64,000 bases of DNA from Catenulispora sp. EB89 (GCF_041261445.1 NZ_JBGCCU010000020.1:124001-188000); one strand, 5' to 3'. Counted from the first letter of the stretch, positions 1 through 9,287 are shown. Numbers and translations: made by a program. The notes: generated by a model from the letters alone, not told the origin.

Positions 1-2558
1 GCCGCCACCCCGACTTCGGCCGCGGACGCGTATCCGTTCGCTCCCGCGGTCGCCGTCAGTCGTACATAGCGTGCCGAAACCGGTGTGAACTGAACGGATT
101 TCAGCGTGGCGTCCTGCGGCCAGGTCCCCGGCGACGCCGCACTCGTGAAGGTCGCTCCGTCGCTGCTGACCTCGACGGTGTAGCCGGTGATCGTGCCGGT
201 GATGTCGCCGTCCAGCCGCGGCTGGTAGGTCAGTCCCGTAACCGTCTGCACCGATCCAAGGTCGATCGTCAGGGAGATCGGCAGCGGGTCGTGGACCGGG
301 CTGAACTGCGAGTGCCACAGGGTCGTGACCTGGCCGTCCACCGCGTTGCTCGCCGGGTAGCCGTTGTTGGCGCTGGTGGCCGTCGCGGACAGCGCGGAGG
401 TCGGCACGAGGTACGGCCAGGGCCCGCCGGGCTGCGTCGCGACCGGCGCGCCGCAGGCGATCTGCAGACCGCCCCAGTCCGCGCGGTCGTTGTAGGTGCC
501 GTCGCCGCCGTCGCCGACGACCAGGCTGATCACCTTCGCGGACCCCAGGTTCACGGACATGGTCTGGGGCGCGGCGCGGGTCACCAGGCCGCTGTCGTAG
601 AGCTTCGTGCCGTCGCCGTAGACCTGGAAGGTGACGGTCCCGCCGGTGGGGTCGAAGTCGGCCGAGTCGTCGATGCCGACCGTGGCGCTGAGCGTGGTGC
701 AGTTGCCGCCGACGTAGTAGTCGATCGTCGACACGGACGCGGTGCCGACGCCGGTGGGGTACGTGACGCCGTGCATCGTCAGCGGTCCGCCGCCGGCGTC
801 CTCCAGATCGACGCGGGGAACGAGGTATCCGCTGGCCGCGTCGAGCCAGGGGTGGTGGCTCAGCGGGCCGGTGCCGGCGGGTGGCGCTGCGGGTACCTGG
901 ACCTGCGTCGACTCACTGGTACTGAGGGTCTGCAAGGACTTCGGCGCGCCGTAGTTCGAGCTCTGCCAACCGTAGCTCGCGGTCAGCGCCAACTGCTCCG
1001 GGCTCGGCAAGGCACCCGGGGCGGCTGTCACCTGCCAGCTCGCGGCCATCGATTGTCCGCTCTTGAGCTGGCTTGCGGTCACGGAGCCGGTCGGCGTGGC
1101 CGTCCAGCCCGCCGGGACGGCGAGCGTAAGCGACACGTCCTGGACCGGGAGCCGGCCGTTGTCGGTGAACGTGGCCGAGACCGGGAACGAGGCGCCGGGC
1201 GCGACCAGGGGAAGCGCGGCCTGCGCGGTCGGGGTCAGGGTCGCCGGGGACAGCACGGTCGAGGGGGCCATGGTGGCCGGGTCGCCGTGCCGGGACACCC
1301 GCAGCAGCACGACGCCGTGTGGGGCGACGGTCGCGGCGATCGTGCCCGCCGACTCGGTCGTCGTGTGCTGCCACAGGTCGCGCAGGGCATAGGCGCCGGA
1401 TGTCGGGAGGCCGATCTGCGCGGCGGTCGTGGTGATGGTCTGCGGGGTCGTGCCGCGGTTGAGCAGTGCCACCGCGACGTCGCCGCCGGCCAGCGGTTTG
1501 GTCCAGACCTGGGTGTTGGCGGGGTTCGCGGGGTTCGCGGCGCCGGTCAGGACAGTGCCCTGGATGCCCAGCGGGTCCTGGTCCACGGCCAGCACCTCGC
1601 GGTTGGTGAGCATCGCGACGGCGTTGTCCGAGAGCTTGGTGACGTCGCTGCCGATGATCAGCGGGGCCGCGACGATCGACCACATCGAGAACTGCGACCG
1701 CGCCTCGGCGTCGGTCATGCCGAGCTCCGGGCCCAGGTAGTCCGGGTCGTTCCAGTGGCCGGGGCCGGCGGCCTCCGGGTGCGCGGCGTCGGCGTCCAGG
1801 TTGCGGAGGACGTCGGAGTACTGGACGTTGTTCGGGAAGCCGATGTCGGTGTCGGTCCGCCAGGAGTTGCCGGTGCTGGGGCCGAACTTGTAGGAGTCGA
1901 AGGCGGTGCGGCCGGGCGCGGCGCCGGTCTCGGGGATGAACGGGTTGCAGATGTTGAACAGCATCGGGCGATGGCTGCTGTTGTTCAGCAGCGCGTCGCG
2001 GAACTGGCCGTAGACCGTGGCGGGGTCCAGGCCCATCTGCTCGCTGCCGCAGAAGTCGACCTTCACCGCGTCGTAGCCCCAAGCCGCGAACTGGTTGACG
2101 TCCTGCTGGTAGCGGCCGTAGCTGCCCTGGTTGGCGCCGCCGCAGCCGTTGAGGCCGGAGTCGGTGTAGATGCCGGCTTTCAGGCCTCGGGAGTGGATGT
2201 AGTCGGCGACGGCCTGCATGCCGTCAGGCCACTGACTCGCGCTGACGGTGATGTTGCCGGAGGTGTCGCGGGTGCCGTTCCACCAGCCGCCGTCGATCCA
2301 GACGTAGTTGTAGCCGGCGGCTGCGAGACCTTTGGAGACCAGGGCGTCTGCCTCGGCTTTGATCGTCTGCTCAGTGAAGGTCGAGCCGAGGCCGTAGTAG
2401 GTGTTCCAGCCCTGATACGGGGTGCGGGCCAGGTTGTTGATGGGGATCGCGGTTCGGGACGGCGGTCGGGAGGCGGTCGCGCTTGCCCAGGCCGTTCCGC
2501 CTGTGACCAATAGGGCCGCCGATGCGGCCAACGTAGTGAGCTTTGATATCAACCTCAT
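1..2558 (-). CDS. Secreted multidomain GH27 alpha-galactosidase (3' end outside window)
   Basis: Predicted extracellular glycosidase releasing galactose (or a related sugar) from alpha-galactosides. About 852 codons are visible and the frame is open at the left edge. Order: signal peptide about residues 1-28; GH27 barrel about 45-390 with PYQGWNTYYG, the nucleophile segment KVDFCG (D168), the acid/base region SWRTDTDIG (D238 likely) and GHWNDPDYLG; an NPCBM-associated (NEW3) beta domain about 465-560; an NPCBM domain about 590-720; then an F5/8-type C (CBM32-like) domain from about 745 to the edge. ATG 2558 overlaps the permease stop by 4 bp (ATGA), so it is the last gene of the sugar ABC operon. 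Some GH27 enzymes are beta-L-arabinopyranosidases, so substrate is inferred from family and context. Confidence 0.9.
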   Translation of the reverse strand, partial: MRLISKLTTLAASAALLVTGGTAWASATASRPPSRTAIPINNLARTPYQGWNTYYGLGSTFTEQTIKAEADALVSKGLAAAGYNYVWIDGGWWNGTRDTSGNITVSASQWPDGMQAVADYIHSRGLKAGIYTDSGLNGCGGANQGSYGRYQQDVNQFAAWGYDAVKVDFCGSEQMGLDPATVYGQFRDALLNNSSHRPMLFNICNPFIPETGAAPGRTAFDSYKFGPSTGNSWRTDTDIGFPNNVQYSDVLRNLDADAAHPEAAGPGHWNDPDYLGPELGMTDAEARSQFSMWSIVAAPLIIGSDVTKLSDNAVAMLTNREVLAVDQDPLGIQGTVLTGAANPANPANTQVWTKPLAGGDVAVALLNRGTTPQTITTTAAQIGLPTSGAYALRDLWQHTTTESAGTIAATVAPHGVVLLRVSRHGDPATMAPSTVLSPATLTPTAQAALPLVAPGASFPVSATFTDNGRLPVQDVSLTLAVPAGWTATPTGSVTASQLKSGQSMAASWQVTAAPGALPSPEQLALTASYGWQSSNYGAPKSLQTLSTSESTQVQVPAAPPAGTGPLSHHPWLDAASGYLVPRVDLEDAGGGPLTMHGVTYPTGVGTASVSTIDYYVGGNCTTLSATVGIDDSADFDPTGGTVTFQVYGDGTKLYDSGLVTRAAPQTMSVNLGSAKVISLVVGDGGDGTYNDRADWGGLQIACGAPVATQPGGPWPYLVPTSALSATATSANNGYPASNAVDGQVTTLWHSQFSPVHDPLPISLTIDLGSVQTVTGLTYQPRLDGDITGTITGYTVEVSSDGATFTSAASPGTWPQDATLKSVQFTPVSARYVRLTATAGANGYASAAEVGVA

Positions 2559-3601
2559 GCCGGCAACCCCACAGCCCGTTCGCGAGAGCGCCGTTGCTGG
2601 AGCACGACGGCGACGACCAACAGTGCGCCTTGCGCGATGTTCTGCCAGAAGGCGTTGATGCCCTGGACGGTCAGCCCGTTCTGCAGGGCTCCGAGCAGGG
2701 CGACGGCCAGCAGCGTGCCGCCGACGCCGCCCTTGCCGCCCTTGAGCGCGCAGCCGCCGAGCGCGGCGGCCGTGATGGACTGCAACTCCAGCCCCTCGCT
2801 GCCGGAGACCGGCTGCCCGGAGCCGGTGCGCGCGGTCAGCAGGATGCCGGCGACCGCCGCGACGACGCCGGAGAGCGCGTAGACGGCCAGGATGTACTTG
2901 TTGAGGTTGATGCCGGCCAGCCGGGCGGCCGTGTCGTTGCCGCCGATGGCGTAGATGTTGCGGCCGATGTCGGTGTACTTCAGCAGGACGTGGACGGCGG
3001 CGGCGACCGCGAGCAGCAGCCACACCATGACCGGCAGCCCGGCGATCTTGCCCCGACCGAGGAAGACGAAGATGCTGTCGTTGAGCACATAGCCCTGCGC
3101 GCGCCCGTCGGAGACGAGCTGCGCCACGCCCTTGTACGCGGCCAGGCCCGCGAGGGTGGCGATGACGGCGTTGACCCGGCCGTAGACGATGATCGCGCCG
3201 TTGACGACGCCGATCACGGCGCCGATGCCGATAGCCGCGCCGATGCCCGCGAACGCGTTGGACCCGGCGCTGGTGAACACCATGGCGCTGGTGACGGAGG
3301 CCAGGCCGGCCTGCGAGCCGACCGAGATGTCCAGCGCACCGAGGATGATGACCACGGTCTGCACCACGGCCAGCAGCCCGGAGATGGTCACCGCCTCGGC
3401 GATGACCTGGATGTTCTGCCAGCTCAGGTAGTTGGAGTTGAGCGAGCCGAACAGGATGAGGACGAAGGCCAGCGCGGCGATCAGGCCCAGGCTCTGCGCG
3501 CCGGCGCGGGTGACGGCAGCGCGGAGGCGGCTCGCGGGAGTAGCGGCGGCGGGAGGTTCCTCGGCTCGCTGGCCGAGTGTCGAGGGGGAAGTGGTGGTCA
3601 T
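2555..3601 (-). CDS. Sugar ABC transporter permease (RbsC-like)
   Basis: Membrane permease of a CUT2-type sugar importer, 348 aa, usual length. Roughly eight to ten hydrophobic helices lie between residues 35 and 335. The family segment ILGALDISVGS is present, and the C-terminal half carries GGCALKGGKGGVGGT, typical of RbsC/XylH-like proteins. The ATG at 3601 overlaps the upstream ATPase stop by 4 bp and its own stop overlaps the GH27 start by 4 bp, so the three genes are translationally coupled. Only one permease is present, as expected for a homodimeric CUT2 pore. Substrate is inferred as galactose or a galactoside from the neighbours. Confidence 0.93.
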   Translation of the reverse strand: MTTTSPSTLGQRAEEPPAAATPASRLRAAVTRAGAQSLGLIAALAFVLILFGSLNSNYLSWQNIQVIAEAVTISGLLAVVQTVVIILGALDISVGSQAGLASVTSAMVFTSAGSNAFAGIGAAIGIGAVIGVVNGAIIVYGRVNAVIATLAGLAAYKGVAQLVSDGRAQGYVLNDSIFVFLGRGKIAGLPVMVWLLLAVAAAVHVLLKYTDIGRNIYAIGGNDTAARLAGINLNKYILAVYALSGVVAAVAGILLTARTGSGQPVSGSEGLELQSITAAALGGCALKGGKGGVGGTLLAVALLGALQNGLTVQGINAFWQNIAQGALLVVAVVLQQRRSRERAVGLPA

Positions 3602-5412
3602 CGGGGACTGCCTTCCGGGGCGGATCCGGCGGACTCGCGGATCGGCGCGGGGGTGGTGGGGGCGGAGGCGGCTGGGTCGGGCGGCGAGCTGCGATATTCG
3701 GCAAGGTCGCCGGAGCTGTCTTGCCGGCCGGGGCTGCTGCCGCTGGCCGAGGCGCCGGCAGCATCTGCGGTATCGGCGAGGTCAGGCCGCAGACTGCCGG
3801 AACCGCCGGGCGTGCCGGAGTTGCTGTCGCTGGCCGAGGTGCCGGCGGAATCGGGAGCCGAGCCGCCGAGATCATCAGCCATCGCCAACGCGAGGATCTT
3901 CTCCTCCGAGGCCTCGGCCCGCCCCAGCTCCCCGGTGATGCGCCCGTTCTGCATCACCAGGATCCGGTCGGCCAGCCCCAGCACCTCGGGCAGCTCCGAG
4001 GAGATCACCAGGACCGCGGTGCCGGCCGTGGCCAGGTCGGCGATGATCTGGTAGATCTCCGCCTTCGCGCCGACGTCGACGCCGCGGGTCGGCTCGTCCA
4101 GGATCAGCAGCGCCGGTTTGCGCGCCAGCCAGCGGGCCAGGACGACTTTCTGCTGGTTGCCGCCTGACAGGGTTCTGACTTCGGCCTCGATGGAGGGCGC
4201 GCGGACCCGCAGCCGATCGGCGTACTCCTGGGCCAGGGCCTTCTCCGCACGGCGCTTGACGAAGCGCCAGCGACGCAGTCGGTGCAGGCTGACCAGGGTC
4301 GTGTTGTCGCGGATGGTGCGCTGGGCGAACAGTGCCTGCGCTTTGCGTTCCTCGGGGGCCAGGCCGATGCCGGCGCGGATGGCGTCGCGGGGGCCGCGCA
4401 GGCGGAGCGGTTTGCCGTCCATCAGGATCCGGCCGGAGCGGATCGGGATGTCGCCGGCCAGGGCCAGCGCCAGTTCGGAGCGGCCGGCGCCGATCAGGCC
4501 GGCCAGTGCGACGATCTCGCCGGCGTGTACGCGCAGGCTGATGTCGCGGACGTCGTTCGTGGTCAGCTGCGAGACGTCCAGCACCACGCGATCGGTGGCG
4601 GCGTGTTCGCGCACGAACAGCTGCGACAGGTCGCGCCCGACCATCAGCCGCACCAGCGCGGTCTCGTCGACGTCGGCCGCCGGCGCGGCGCCGGCCAGTT
4701 CGCCGTCGCGCAGCACCACGACGCGGTCGGCGAGCTGGAACACCTCCTTCATCCGGTGCGAGACGTAGATGACGGCGATGCCCTGGTCCCGCAGCCGCCG
4801 GATCAGCGCGAACAGCGCCTCGACCTCGTGCTCGGACAAGGACGACGTCGGCTCGTCGAAGGCGATGGCGCGCGCCGGCGTGCTCCCGGTCAGGGCCCGC
4901 ATGATCTCCACGAGCTGCCGTTGGGCCGGGGTGAGCTGCGAGCCGAGCAGGTCCGGGTCCAGCGCTTGGGCGAAGCCCAGGCGCTCCAGGTCGGCGAGCA
5001 CGCGGCGGCGCAGCCCCGCGCGGTCGAAACCGCGCGGGCCGCGGCGTGGCAGCGCTCCGGCGTAGACGTTCTCCGCAACGGAGACGTGCGGGATGATCTC
5101 CGGCTCCTGCGGGATCAGCCGGACGCCCGCGCGGTGCGCGTCCTGCGGCGAGTGCAGGTCCAGGACCTGGCCGTCGAGGGACATCCGGCCCTGGGTCGGA
5201 CGCTGGTCGCCGGTGAGGATGCGCAGCAGCGTCGACTTGCCGGCGCCGTTCTCCCCCATCAGTGCGGTGACCTGGCCGGCCGGGAAGGTGACGGTGACGT
5301 CGTGCAGGGCCCGGACCGGGCCGAAGCGTTTGGAGATCGCCTCGGCCGCGAGTCCGCTCCCAGCACCCTGAGTGCTGGGGCCGTCGGGGCTGTCCACCGG
5401 CCTCAGCTGCAC
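3598..5412 (-). CDS. Sugar ABC transporter double ATPase (RbsA/MglA-like)
   Basis: Cytoplasmic ATPase energising the CUT2 importer. Two tandem ABC modules: the first has Walker A GENGAGKSTLL and Walker B IAFDEPTSSLS; the second has a degenerate Walker A GLIGAGRSELA but a good signature LSGGNQQKVVL and Walker B LLILDEPTRGVD. This asymmetry is normal for RbsA/MglA proteins. At 604 aa it is about 100 residues longer than usual because of a Ser/Gly/Asp/Pro-rich low-complexity tail from about residue 505. The start is GTG 5412, which overlaps the end of the binding-protein gene by 10 bp; the stop overlaps the permease ATG by 4 bp. Confidence 0.93.
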   Translation of the reverse strand: MQLRPVDSPDGPSTQGAGSGLAAEAISKRFGPVRALHDVTVTFPAGQVTALMGENGAGKSTLLRILTGDQRPTQGRMSLDGQVLDLHSPQDAHRAGVRLIPQEPEIIPHVSVAENVYAGALPRRGPRGFDRAGLRRRVLADLERLGFAQALDPDLLGSQLTPAQRQLVEIMRALTGSTPARAIAFDEPTSSLSEHEVEALFALIRRLRDQGIAVIYVSHRMKEVFQLADRVVVLRDGELAGAAPAADVDETALVRLMVGRDLSQLFVREHAATDRVVLDVSQLTTNDVRDISLRVHAGEIVALAGLIGAGRSELALALAGDIPIRSGRILMDGKPLRLRGPRDAIRAGIGLAPEERKAQALFAQRTIRDNTTLVSLHRLRRWRFVKRRAEKALAQEYADRLRVRAPSIEAEVRTLSGGNQQKVVLARWLARKPALLILDEPTRGVDVGAKAEIYQIIADLATAGTAVLVISSELPEVLGLADRILVMQNGRITGELGRAEASEEKILALAMADDLGGSAPDSAGTSASDSNSGTPGGSGSLRPDLADTADAAGASASGSSPGRQDSSGDLAEYRSSPPDPAASAPTTPAPIRESAGSAPEGSPR

Positions 5413-6446
5413 TTCACGCCGGCGGACTGCCAGGTCGTGGCGTCGACCATGGTCGTGGGCGCGTCAGCCTCCTGGGGGAAGGCCTTGCCGTTCTTGAGCT
5501 TGTCGTACATCGTCTGCACGGCCAGCGACCCGATGTCCTTGCCGCTGATGTAGAGCGCCGCCTTCATCCCGGTCGGCTGCGAGCTGCCCCAGTCCTTGCA
5601 CGCCAGGTACGCGCCGAGGCCGACGCCGATCACGTTGTCCGCCGAGACGCCGGCGTTCTGCAGCGCCGTGACACCGCCCTGGACGTTCTCGTCGTTGCAG
5701 CCCCAGATCACCCAGTGCTTCACGCCGGGGTTGGCGGTGATCGTCGCGGCGACCTTGTCCTGCGCACCGGTCGGGGTGTTGTCGGTCGCGACGTCGATGT
5801 TCTGCACGCCGGCGCCCGCACCCGCGGCGAAGCTCGCCTTGGCGGCCTTGACCCGGTCCGTGCACACGGTCACGTCCTGCTTCCACGCCGAGATGGTGCG
5901 CGTGTCGGCGGCGCTCCACCCGGCCTTGGCGTACAGGTCGGCGGCCTTCTTGCCGACGTCGGTGCCCATCTGCGTGCCGCTGAAGCCGACCCGCGGCACC
6001 AGGTTCGCCGTCGGGCAGGACGCGGGGTCCGGGCCGGAGGTGCACACCTGGTCGTCGGAGGTCAGCAGCGGGATGCCGGCGTCCTTGGCCAGCTGCACCA
6101 CCTGCGGGCCGACCGAGGGGTCCGGCGGCACGATGATCAGGCCGCTGCTCTTCTGCGCGACGGCGGCCTGCACGTCGCTGACGGTCTGGTTGGCGTCGTC
6201 CCCGAGGTTCACGACCTTCAGGTCGACCCCGAGCTGGGCGGCCTTGGCCTTGGCCCCGTTCGCCTCGTCGATGAAGTACTGCTGGTCGCCCTGCTTCTGC
6301 AGGTACGTCAGGGTGATCTTGCCGGTGACCGGGGCGCCGGAGGAGGCCGCCGCCGTGGTGGACTTGCCGGTCGAGCAGGCGGTCGCACACAGCGCCACCG
6401 CCACGCCGAGCACTGCGGCCGAGCCGCGGACACGCGCGAGGTTCAT
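5403..6446 (-). CDS. Sugar-binding lipoprotein of the ABC importer
   Basis: Extracytoplasmic solute-binding protein of the periplasmic-binding type I fold (Peripla_BP_4, RbsB/XylF class), 347 aa. The N-terminus has a basic start, a hydrophobic stretch and the lipobox-like ALCATACSTG, so it should be a membrane-anchored lipoprotein cleaved before Cys24. The body shows KITLTYLQKQGDQQYFIDEANGA split over the usual two-lobe pattern, GLIIVPPDP and WGCNDENVQGG. It is first in the leftward operon, with ATG 6446 preceded by GGAGTGAG on the minus strand. The likely ligand is the galactose or galactoside handled by the GH27 and dgo-like genes; this is inferred from context. Confidence 0.92.
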   Translation of the reverse strand: MNLARVRGSAAVLGVAVALCATACSTGKSTTAAASSGAPVTGKITLTYLQKQGDQQYFIDEANGAKAKAAQLGVDLKVVNLGDDANQTVSDVQAAVAQKSSGLIIVPPDPSVGPQVVQLAKDAGIPLLTSDDQVCTSGPDPASCPTANLVPRVGFSGTQMGTDVGKKAADLYAKAGWSAADTRTISAWKQDVTVCTDRVKAAKASFAAGAGAGVQNIDVATDNTPTGAQDKVAATITANPGVKHWVIWGCNDENVQGGVTALQNAGVSADNVIGVGLGAYLACKDWGSSQPTGMKAALYISGKDIGSLAVQTMYDKLKNGKAFPQEADAPTTMVDATTWQSAGVKCS

Positions 6447-6480
6447 GTTCTCACTCCGATGAGGCGAGGAGATGCCTGAT

Positions 6481-6497
6481 GAGCGGAGGCTCCGCTC
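6481..6497. promoter_or_regulatory. 17-bp perfect palindrome in the 5' region of the importer operon
   Basis: GAGCGGA-ggc-TCCGCTC, a 7-bp perfect inverted repeat with a 3-nt loop, lies 35 bp upstream of the binding-protein ATG. It could be an operator or an RNA hairpin in the leftward transcript. No regulator assignment can be made from sequence alone. Confidence 0.4.
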
Positions 6498-6530
6498 GTG
6501 GAGCGAATGTAGGAGCCGCGTCGGCGTGCG

Positions 6531-6567
6531 TCAAGATTATTGCATTATTAATTCTCTTCGGTAGGGT
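6531..6567 (+). promoter_or_regulatory. AT-rich divergent control region and leaderless promoter of the dgo-like operon
   Basis: A strikingly AT-rich patch (6533-6556) contains the direct repeat ATTATT-GC-ATTATT. A -10 box TAGGGT (6562-6567) ends 6 nt before the GTG at 6574, the actinobacterial leaderless arrangement; TTGCAT (6540-6545) is a possible -35 at 16-bp spacing. The AT-rich patch sits over the -35 region and is the best candidate operator for the GntR regulator encoded in the operon. Confidence 0.55.
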
Positions 6568-6573
6568 GGCCTC

Positions 6574-7359
6574 GTGAACGAACAGACCTGTCGCCGCTTC
6601 ACCGACCGGGTCGCCGTGGTCACCGGGGCGGCCGGCGGCATCGGCGCGGCCACCGCGCGGCGCCTGGCCGCCGAGGGTGCGGCGGTGATCGCCGTCGACG
6701 TCGCCGACGACGCGGGCCGCGCGGTGGTCCAGGAGATCAGTACGGCGACGGATACAGCCGAAGCCGGCGGCCGGGCCGAGTACTGGTCCGGGGACGTTGC
6801 CAGCGCCGCCATGTGGGACGCGTTGGCAGAACATGTACACGCTCGTTACAAGCGGCTGGACGTGCTGCACAGCAACGCGTTCCGGGTGGTGGTCAAACCG
6901 GCGCACGAGCTGAGCGAGGCCGAGTGGGACGGACAGCTCGGCGTGAACCTGAAGGCCGCCTGGCTCGGCGTGCGGGCCTTCGCCGGGATGCTCGGGGAGA
7001 ATCAGGGCGCGATCGTGCTCACCTCCTCGGTGCACGCGCTGATCGGCCTGCCCGGCCATCCCGCCTACGCCGCGGCCAAGGGCGCGCTGTGCGCGCTGGG
7101 CCGGCAGCTGGCCGTCGAGTACGGCCCGCGGATCCGGGTCAACACGGTCCTGCCGGGCCCGATCCTGACCGCGGCGTGGGACCGCGTCGACGCCGAGGGC
7201 CGGGCCGCCAGCGTCGCGGAGACCGTCGCAGGACGCTTCGGGCGCCCCGAGGAGGTGGCCGCGGCGGTGGCGTTCCTGGCCTCGGCCGACGCCTCCTTCG
7301 TGACCGGCGCGAACCTGGTCGTGGACGGTGGCTGGTCCGTCGTCAAAGCTTCGTCATGA
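6574..7359 (+). CDS. SDR-family sugar dehydrogenase
   Basis: Short-chain dehydrogenase/reductase, 261 aa, classical length. It has the Rossmann motif TGAAGGIGAATA (about residues 17-28), SNAF in place of the usual NNAG, the active-site Ser in LTSSVHALIG and the catalytic pair in YAAAKGAL, and ends with TGANLVVDGGWS. First gene of the rightward operon with a leaderless GTG. In this context (galactonate dehydratase, KDPGal aldolase, sugar kinase) the likely reaction is NAD(P)-dependent oxidation of D-galactose (or L-arabinose/D-fucose) to the lactone. Substrate is inference; other SDR sugar dehydrogenases look the same. No lactonase gene is visible nearby. Confidence 0.85.
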   Translation: MNEQTCRRFTDRVAVVTGAAGGIGAATARRLAAEGAAVIAVDVADDAGRAVVQEISTATDTAEAGGRAEYWSGDVASAAMWDALAEHVHARYKRLDVLHSNAFRVVVKPAHELSEAEWDGQLGVNLKAAWLGVRAFAGMLGENQGAIVLTSSVHALIGLPGHPAYAAAKGALCALGRQLAVEYGPRIRVNTVLPGPILTAAWDRVDAEGRAASVAETVAGRFGRPEEVAAAVAFLASADASFVTGANLVVDGGWSVVKASS

Positions 7360-7405
7360 CAGCCACCGGCGAAGTGAGTGCCGGGCAGCGGAAGGGTTTC
7401 CCAGT

Positions 7406-8137
7406 ATGAGTGTGCACGTACGCGGCCTGCACGGTCAGGCCGTCGACGTGATCGGCGAGCGGATCGTGCGCGGCGACAACGCCCCCGGCGACCTGCTGTA
7501 CCCCGACCGGATCGAGGCAGAGCTCGGAGTCAGCAAGACCGTGGTGCGCGAGGCGCTGCGCGTCCTGGCCTCCAAGGGCCTCATCGACTCGCGGCAGAAA
7601 CGCGGCACCTTCGTCCGGCCGCGCGCCGACTGGAACCTGCTGGACGCCGACGTGCTGCGCTGGCGCGGGCAAGGGGTCCCGGACGAGGGCTTCCTGGACG
7701 ACCTGGCCGAGGTCCGCGCGATCGTCGAGCCGGCCGGGGCGAGGCTGGCGGCCCGCCGGCGCACCGAGGAGGACCTGGCCGCGCTGGTCGAGGCGATCGA
7801 GCAGATGGAGGCCGCCGACGGCGACGTCCCGGCGACCGTCGAGGCCGACCTGGCCTTCCACCGGGCGCTGCTGGCCGCCGCGCACAACGAGCTGCTCACC
7901 GGGATGGAAGTGGTCATCGAGGCCGGCCTGCGGGTGCGCGACAGCTTCGTGCACGGCGCGGACCACGGAGCCGAGCACGGGGCCGACGACGCCGTCCCGG
8001 CGCACCGCGCGGTGGTCGACGCGATCGCCGCGCGGGACCCCGAGGCGGCGGCGCGCGCCGTCGAGGCACTGCTCGCCAAGGCGGTCACCGACCTGCGGCA
8101 GCTGATCGGCTCACCGGACCGGGAAGAGACCGCATGA
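7406..8137 (+). CDS. GntR/FadR-family transcriptional regulator (FCD domain)
   Basis: DNA-binding repressor-like protein, 243 aa. Winged helix at about residues 10-75 (ELGVSKTVVREALRVLASKGLI, split here as the recognition region), then an FCD all-helical domain with the D..H...H metal/ligand set (DLAFHRALLAAAHNEL and VPAHRAVVDAI). ATG 7406 is preceded by GGAAGGG. The gene lies inside the operon and its TGA overlaps the dehydratase ATG. By analogy to DgoR it probably senses galactonate or KDG-type acids and controls the divergent promoters around 6447-6573. Effector is inferred. Confidence 0.9.
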   Translation: MSVHVRGLHGQAVDVIGERIVRGDNAPGDLLYPDRIEAELGVSKTVVREALRVLASKGLIDSRQKRGTFVRPRADWNLLDADVLRWRGQGVPDEGFLDDLAEVRAIVEPAGARLAARRRTEEDLAALVEAIEQMEAADGDVPATVEADLAFHRALLAAAHNELLTGMEVVIEAGLRVRDSFVHGADHGAEHGADDAVPAHRAVVDAIAARDPEAAARAVEALLAKAVTDLRQLIGSPDREETA

Positions 8138-9279
8138 AGATCACATCGCTGGAGACGTTCCTGGTCGCGCCGCGCTGGCTGTTCCTGCGCATCGGCACCG
8201 ACGAGGGCCTGGCCGGCTGGGGCGAGCCGGTGGTCGAGGGCCGCGCGGAGACGGTCCGCGCGGCCGTGGCCGAGCTGTCCGGGTACCTGCTCGGCGAGGA
8301 CCCGCTGCGGTTGGAGCACCACTGGCAGGTGCTGACCAAGGGCGGTTTCTACCGGGGCGGCCCGGTGCTGTCCTCGGCGGTCGCGGGGATCGACCAGGCG
8401 TTGTGGGACCTGGCCGGGAAGGCCTACGGGGTGCCGGTGCACCAGCTGCTCGGCGGGCCGGTGCGCGAGCGGGCGCGGGTGTACGCGTGGATCGGCGGCG
8501 ACCGGCCGACGCAGGTCGCGGAGCTGGCCCGCGAGCAGGTCGAGGCCGGGTTCACAGCGGTGAAGATGAACGGCTCGGCGCAGATGCGGCACATCGACAC
8601 CCCGGCGCGGACCGAGGAGGTCGTCGCGCGGGTCGCGGCGGTGCGCGAGGCGCTGGGGCCGGATCGGGACGTGGTCGTGGACTTCCACGGCCGGATGTCG
8701 ACGGCGATGTCGCGGCGGCTGCTGCGGATGCTCGAACCCTTACAACCGTTGTTCGTCGAGGAGCCCGTGCTTCCCGAGCACAGCCGGGACCTGCGTTCGC
8801 TGGCCGAGTCCTCGGGCGTGCCGCTGGCGGTCGGCGAGCGGCTGTACTCGCGGTGGGACTTCCGGGACGTGCTGCCCAGCGGCATAGCCGTGGCGCAGCC
8901 CGACGTCTCGCACGCCGGCGGGATCTCCGAACTGCGGCGGATCGCCGCGGCGGCGGAGACGTACGACGTGGCGATGGCTCCGCACTGCCCGCTGGGGCCG
9001 ATCGCGCTGGCGGCGAGCCTGCAGTTGGACTTCGCCACGCCCAACTTCCTGATCCAGGAGCAGAGCCTAGGGTTGCACTACAACAAGGGCAACGAGATGT
9101 TCGACTACTTGCTCGACCCCGAGCCGCTGCGGGTGCGGGACGGCCATATCGCGCGGCTGACCGGGCCGGGGCTCGGGATCGAGATCGACGAGGCCGCGGT
9201 GCGGCGGGCCGACGAGACCGGGCATCGGTGGCGGAATCCGGTGTGGCTGCATGCGGACGGGTCGTTCGCGGAATGGTGA
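8134..9279 (+). CDS. dgoD: D-galactonate dehydratase
   Basis: Enolase-superfamily (MR/MLE) dehydratase converting D-galactonate to 2-keto-3-deoxy-D-galactonate, 381 aa (E. coli DgoD is 382). Metal and acid/base residues are where expected: VVDFHGRM (D and H), LFVEEPVLPEH (E), LAVGERLYSRWDF (E), MAPHCPLGPIALA (H) and LIQEQSLGLHYNKG. The C-terminal signature WRNPVWLHADGSFAEW also matches DgoD. ATG overlaps the gntR stop by 4 bp. This is the most specific enzyme in the operon and anchors the pathway assignment. Confidence 0.93.
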   Translation: MKITSLETFLVAPRWLFLRIGTDEGLAGWGEPVVEGRAETVRAAVAELSGYLLGEDPLRLEHHWQVLTKGGFYRGGPVLSSAVAGIDQALWDLAGKAYGVPVHQLLGGPVRERARVYAWIGGDRPTQVAELAREQVEAGFTAVKMNGSAQMRHIDTPARTEEVVARVAAVREALGPDRDVVVDFHGRMSTAMSRRLLRMLEPLQPLFVEEPVLPEHSRDLRSLAESSGVPLAVGERLYSRWDFRDVLPSGIAVAQPDVSHAGGISELRRIAAAAETYDVAMAPHCPLGPIALAASLQLDFATPNFLIQEQSLGLHYNKGNEMFDYLLDPEPLRVRDGHIARLTGPGLGIEIDEAAVRRADETGHRWRNPVWLHADGSFAEW

Positions 9280-9287
9280 GGATTCCC

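Noticed and set aside
291-2513. 740-codon open frame on the plus strand
   Set aside because: Runs antisense to the GH27 gene; composition is the Arg/Gly/Ala/Val pattern of GC-rich shadow frames and it has no family motif.
6447-6573. Riboswitch in the importer leader
   Set aside because: Only a 17-bp palindrome is present; no known riboswitch core or conserved multi-stem structure could be drawn.
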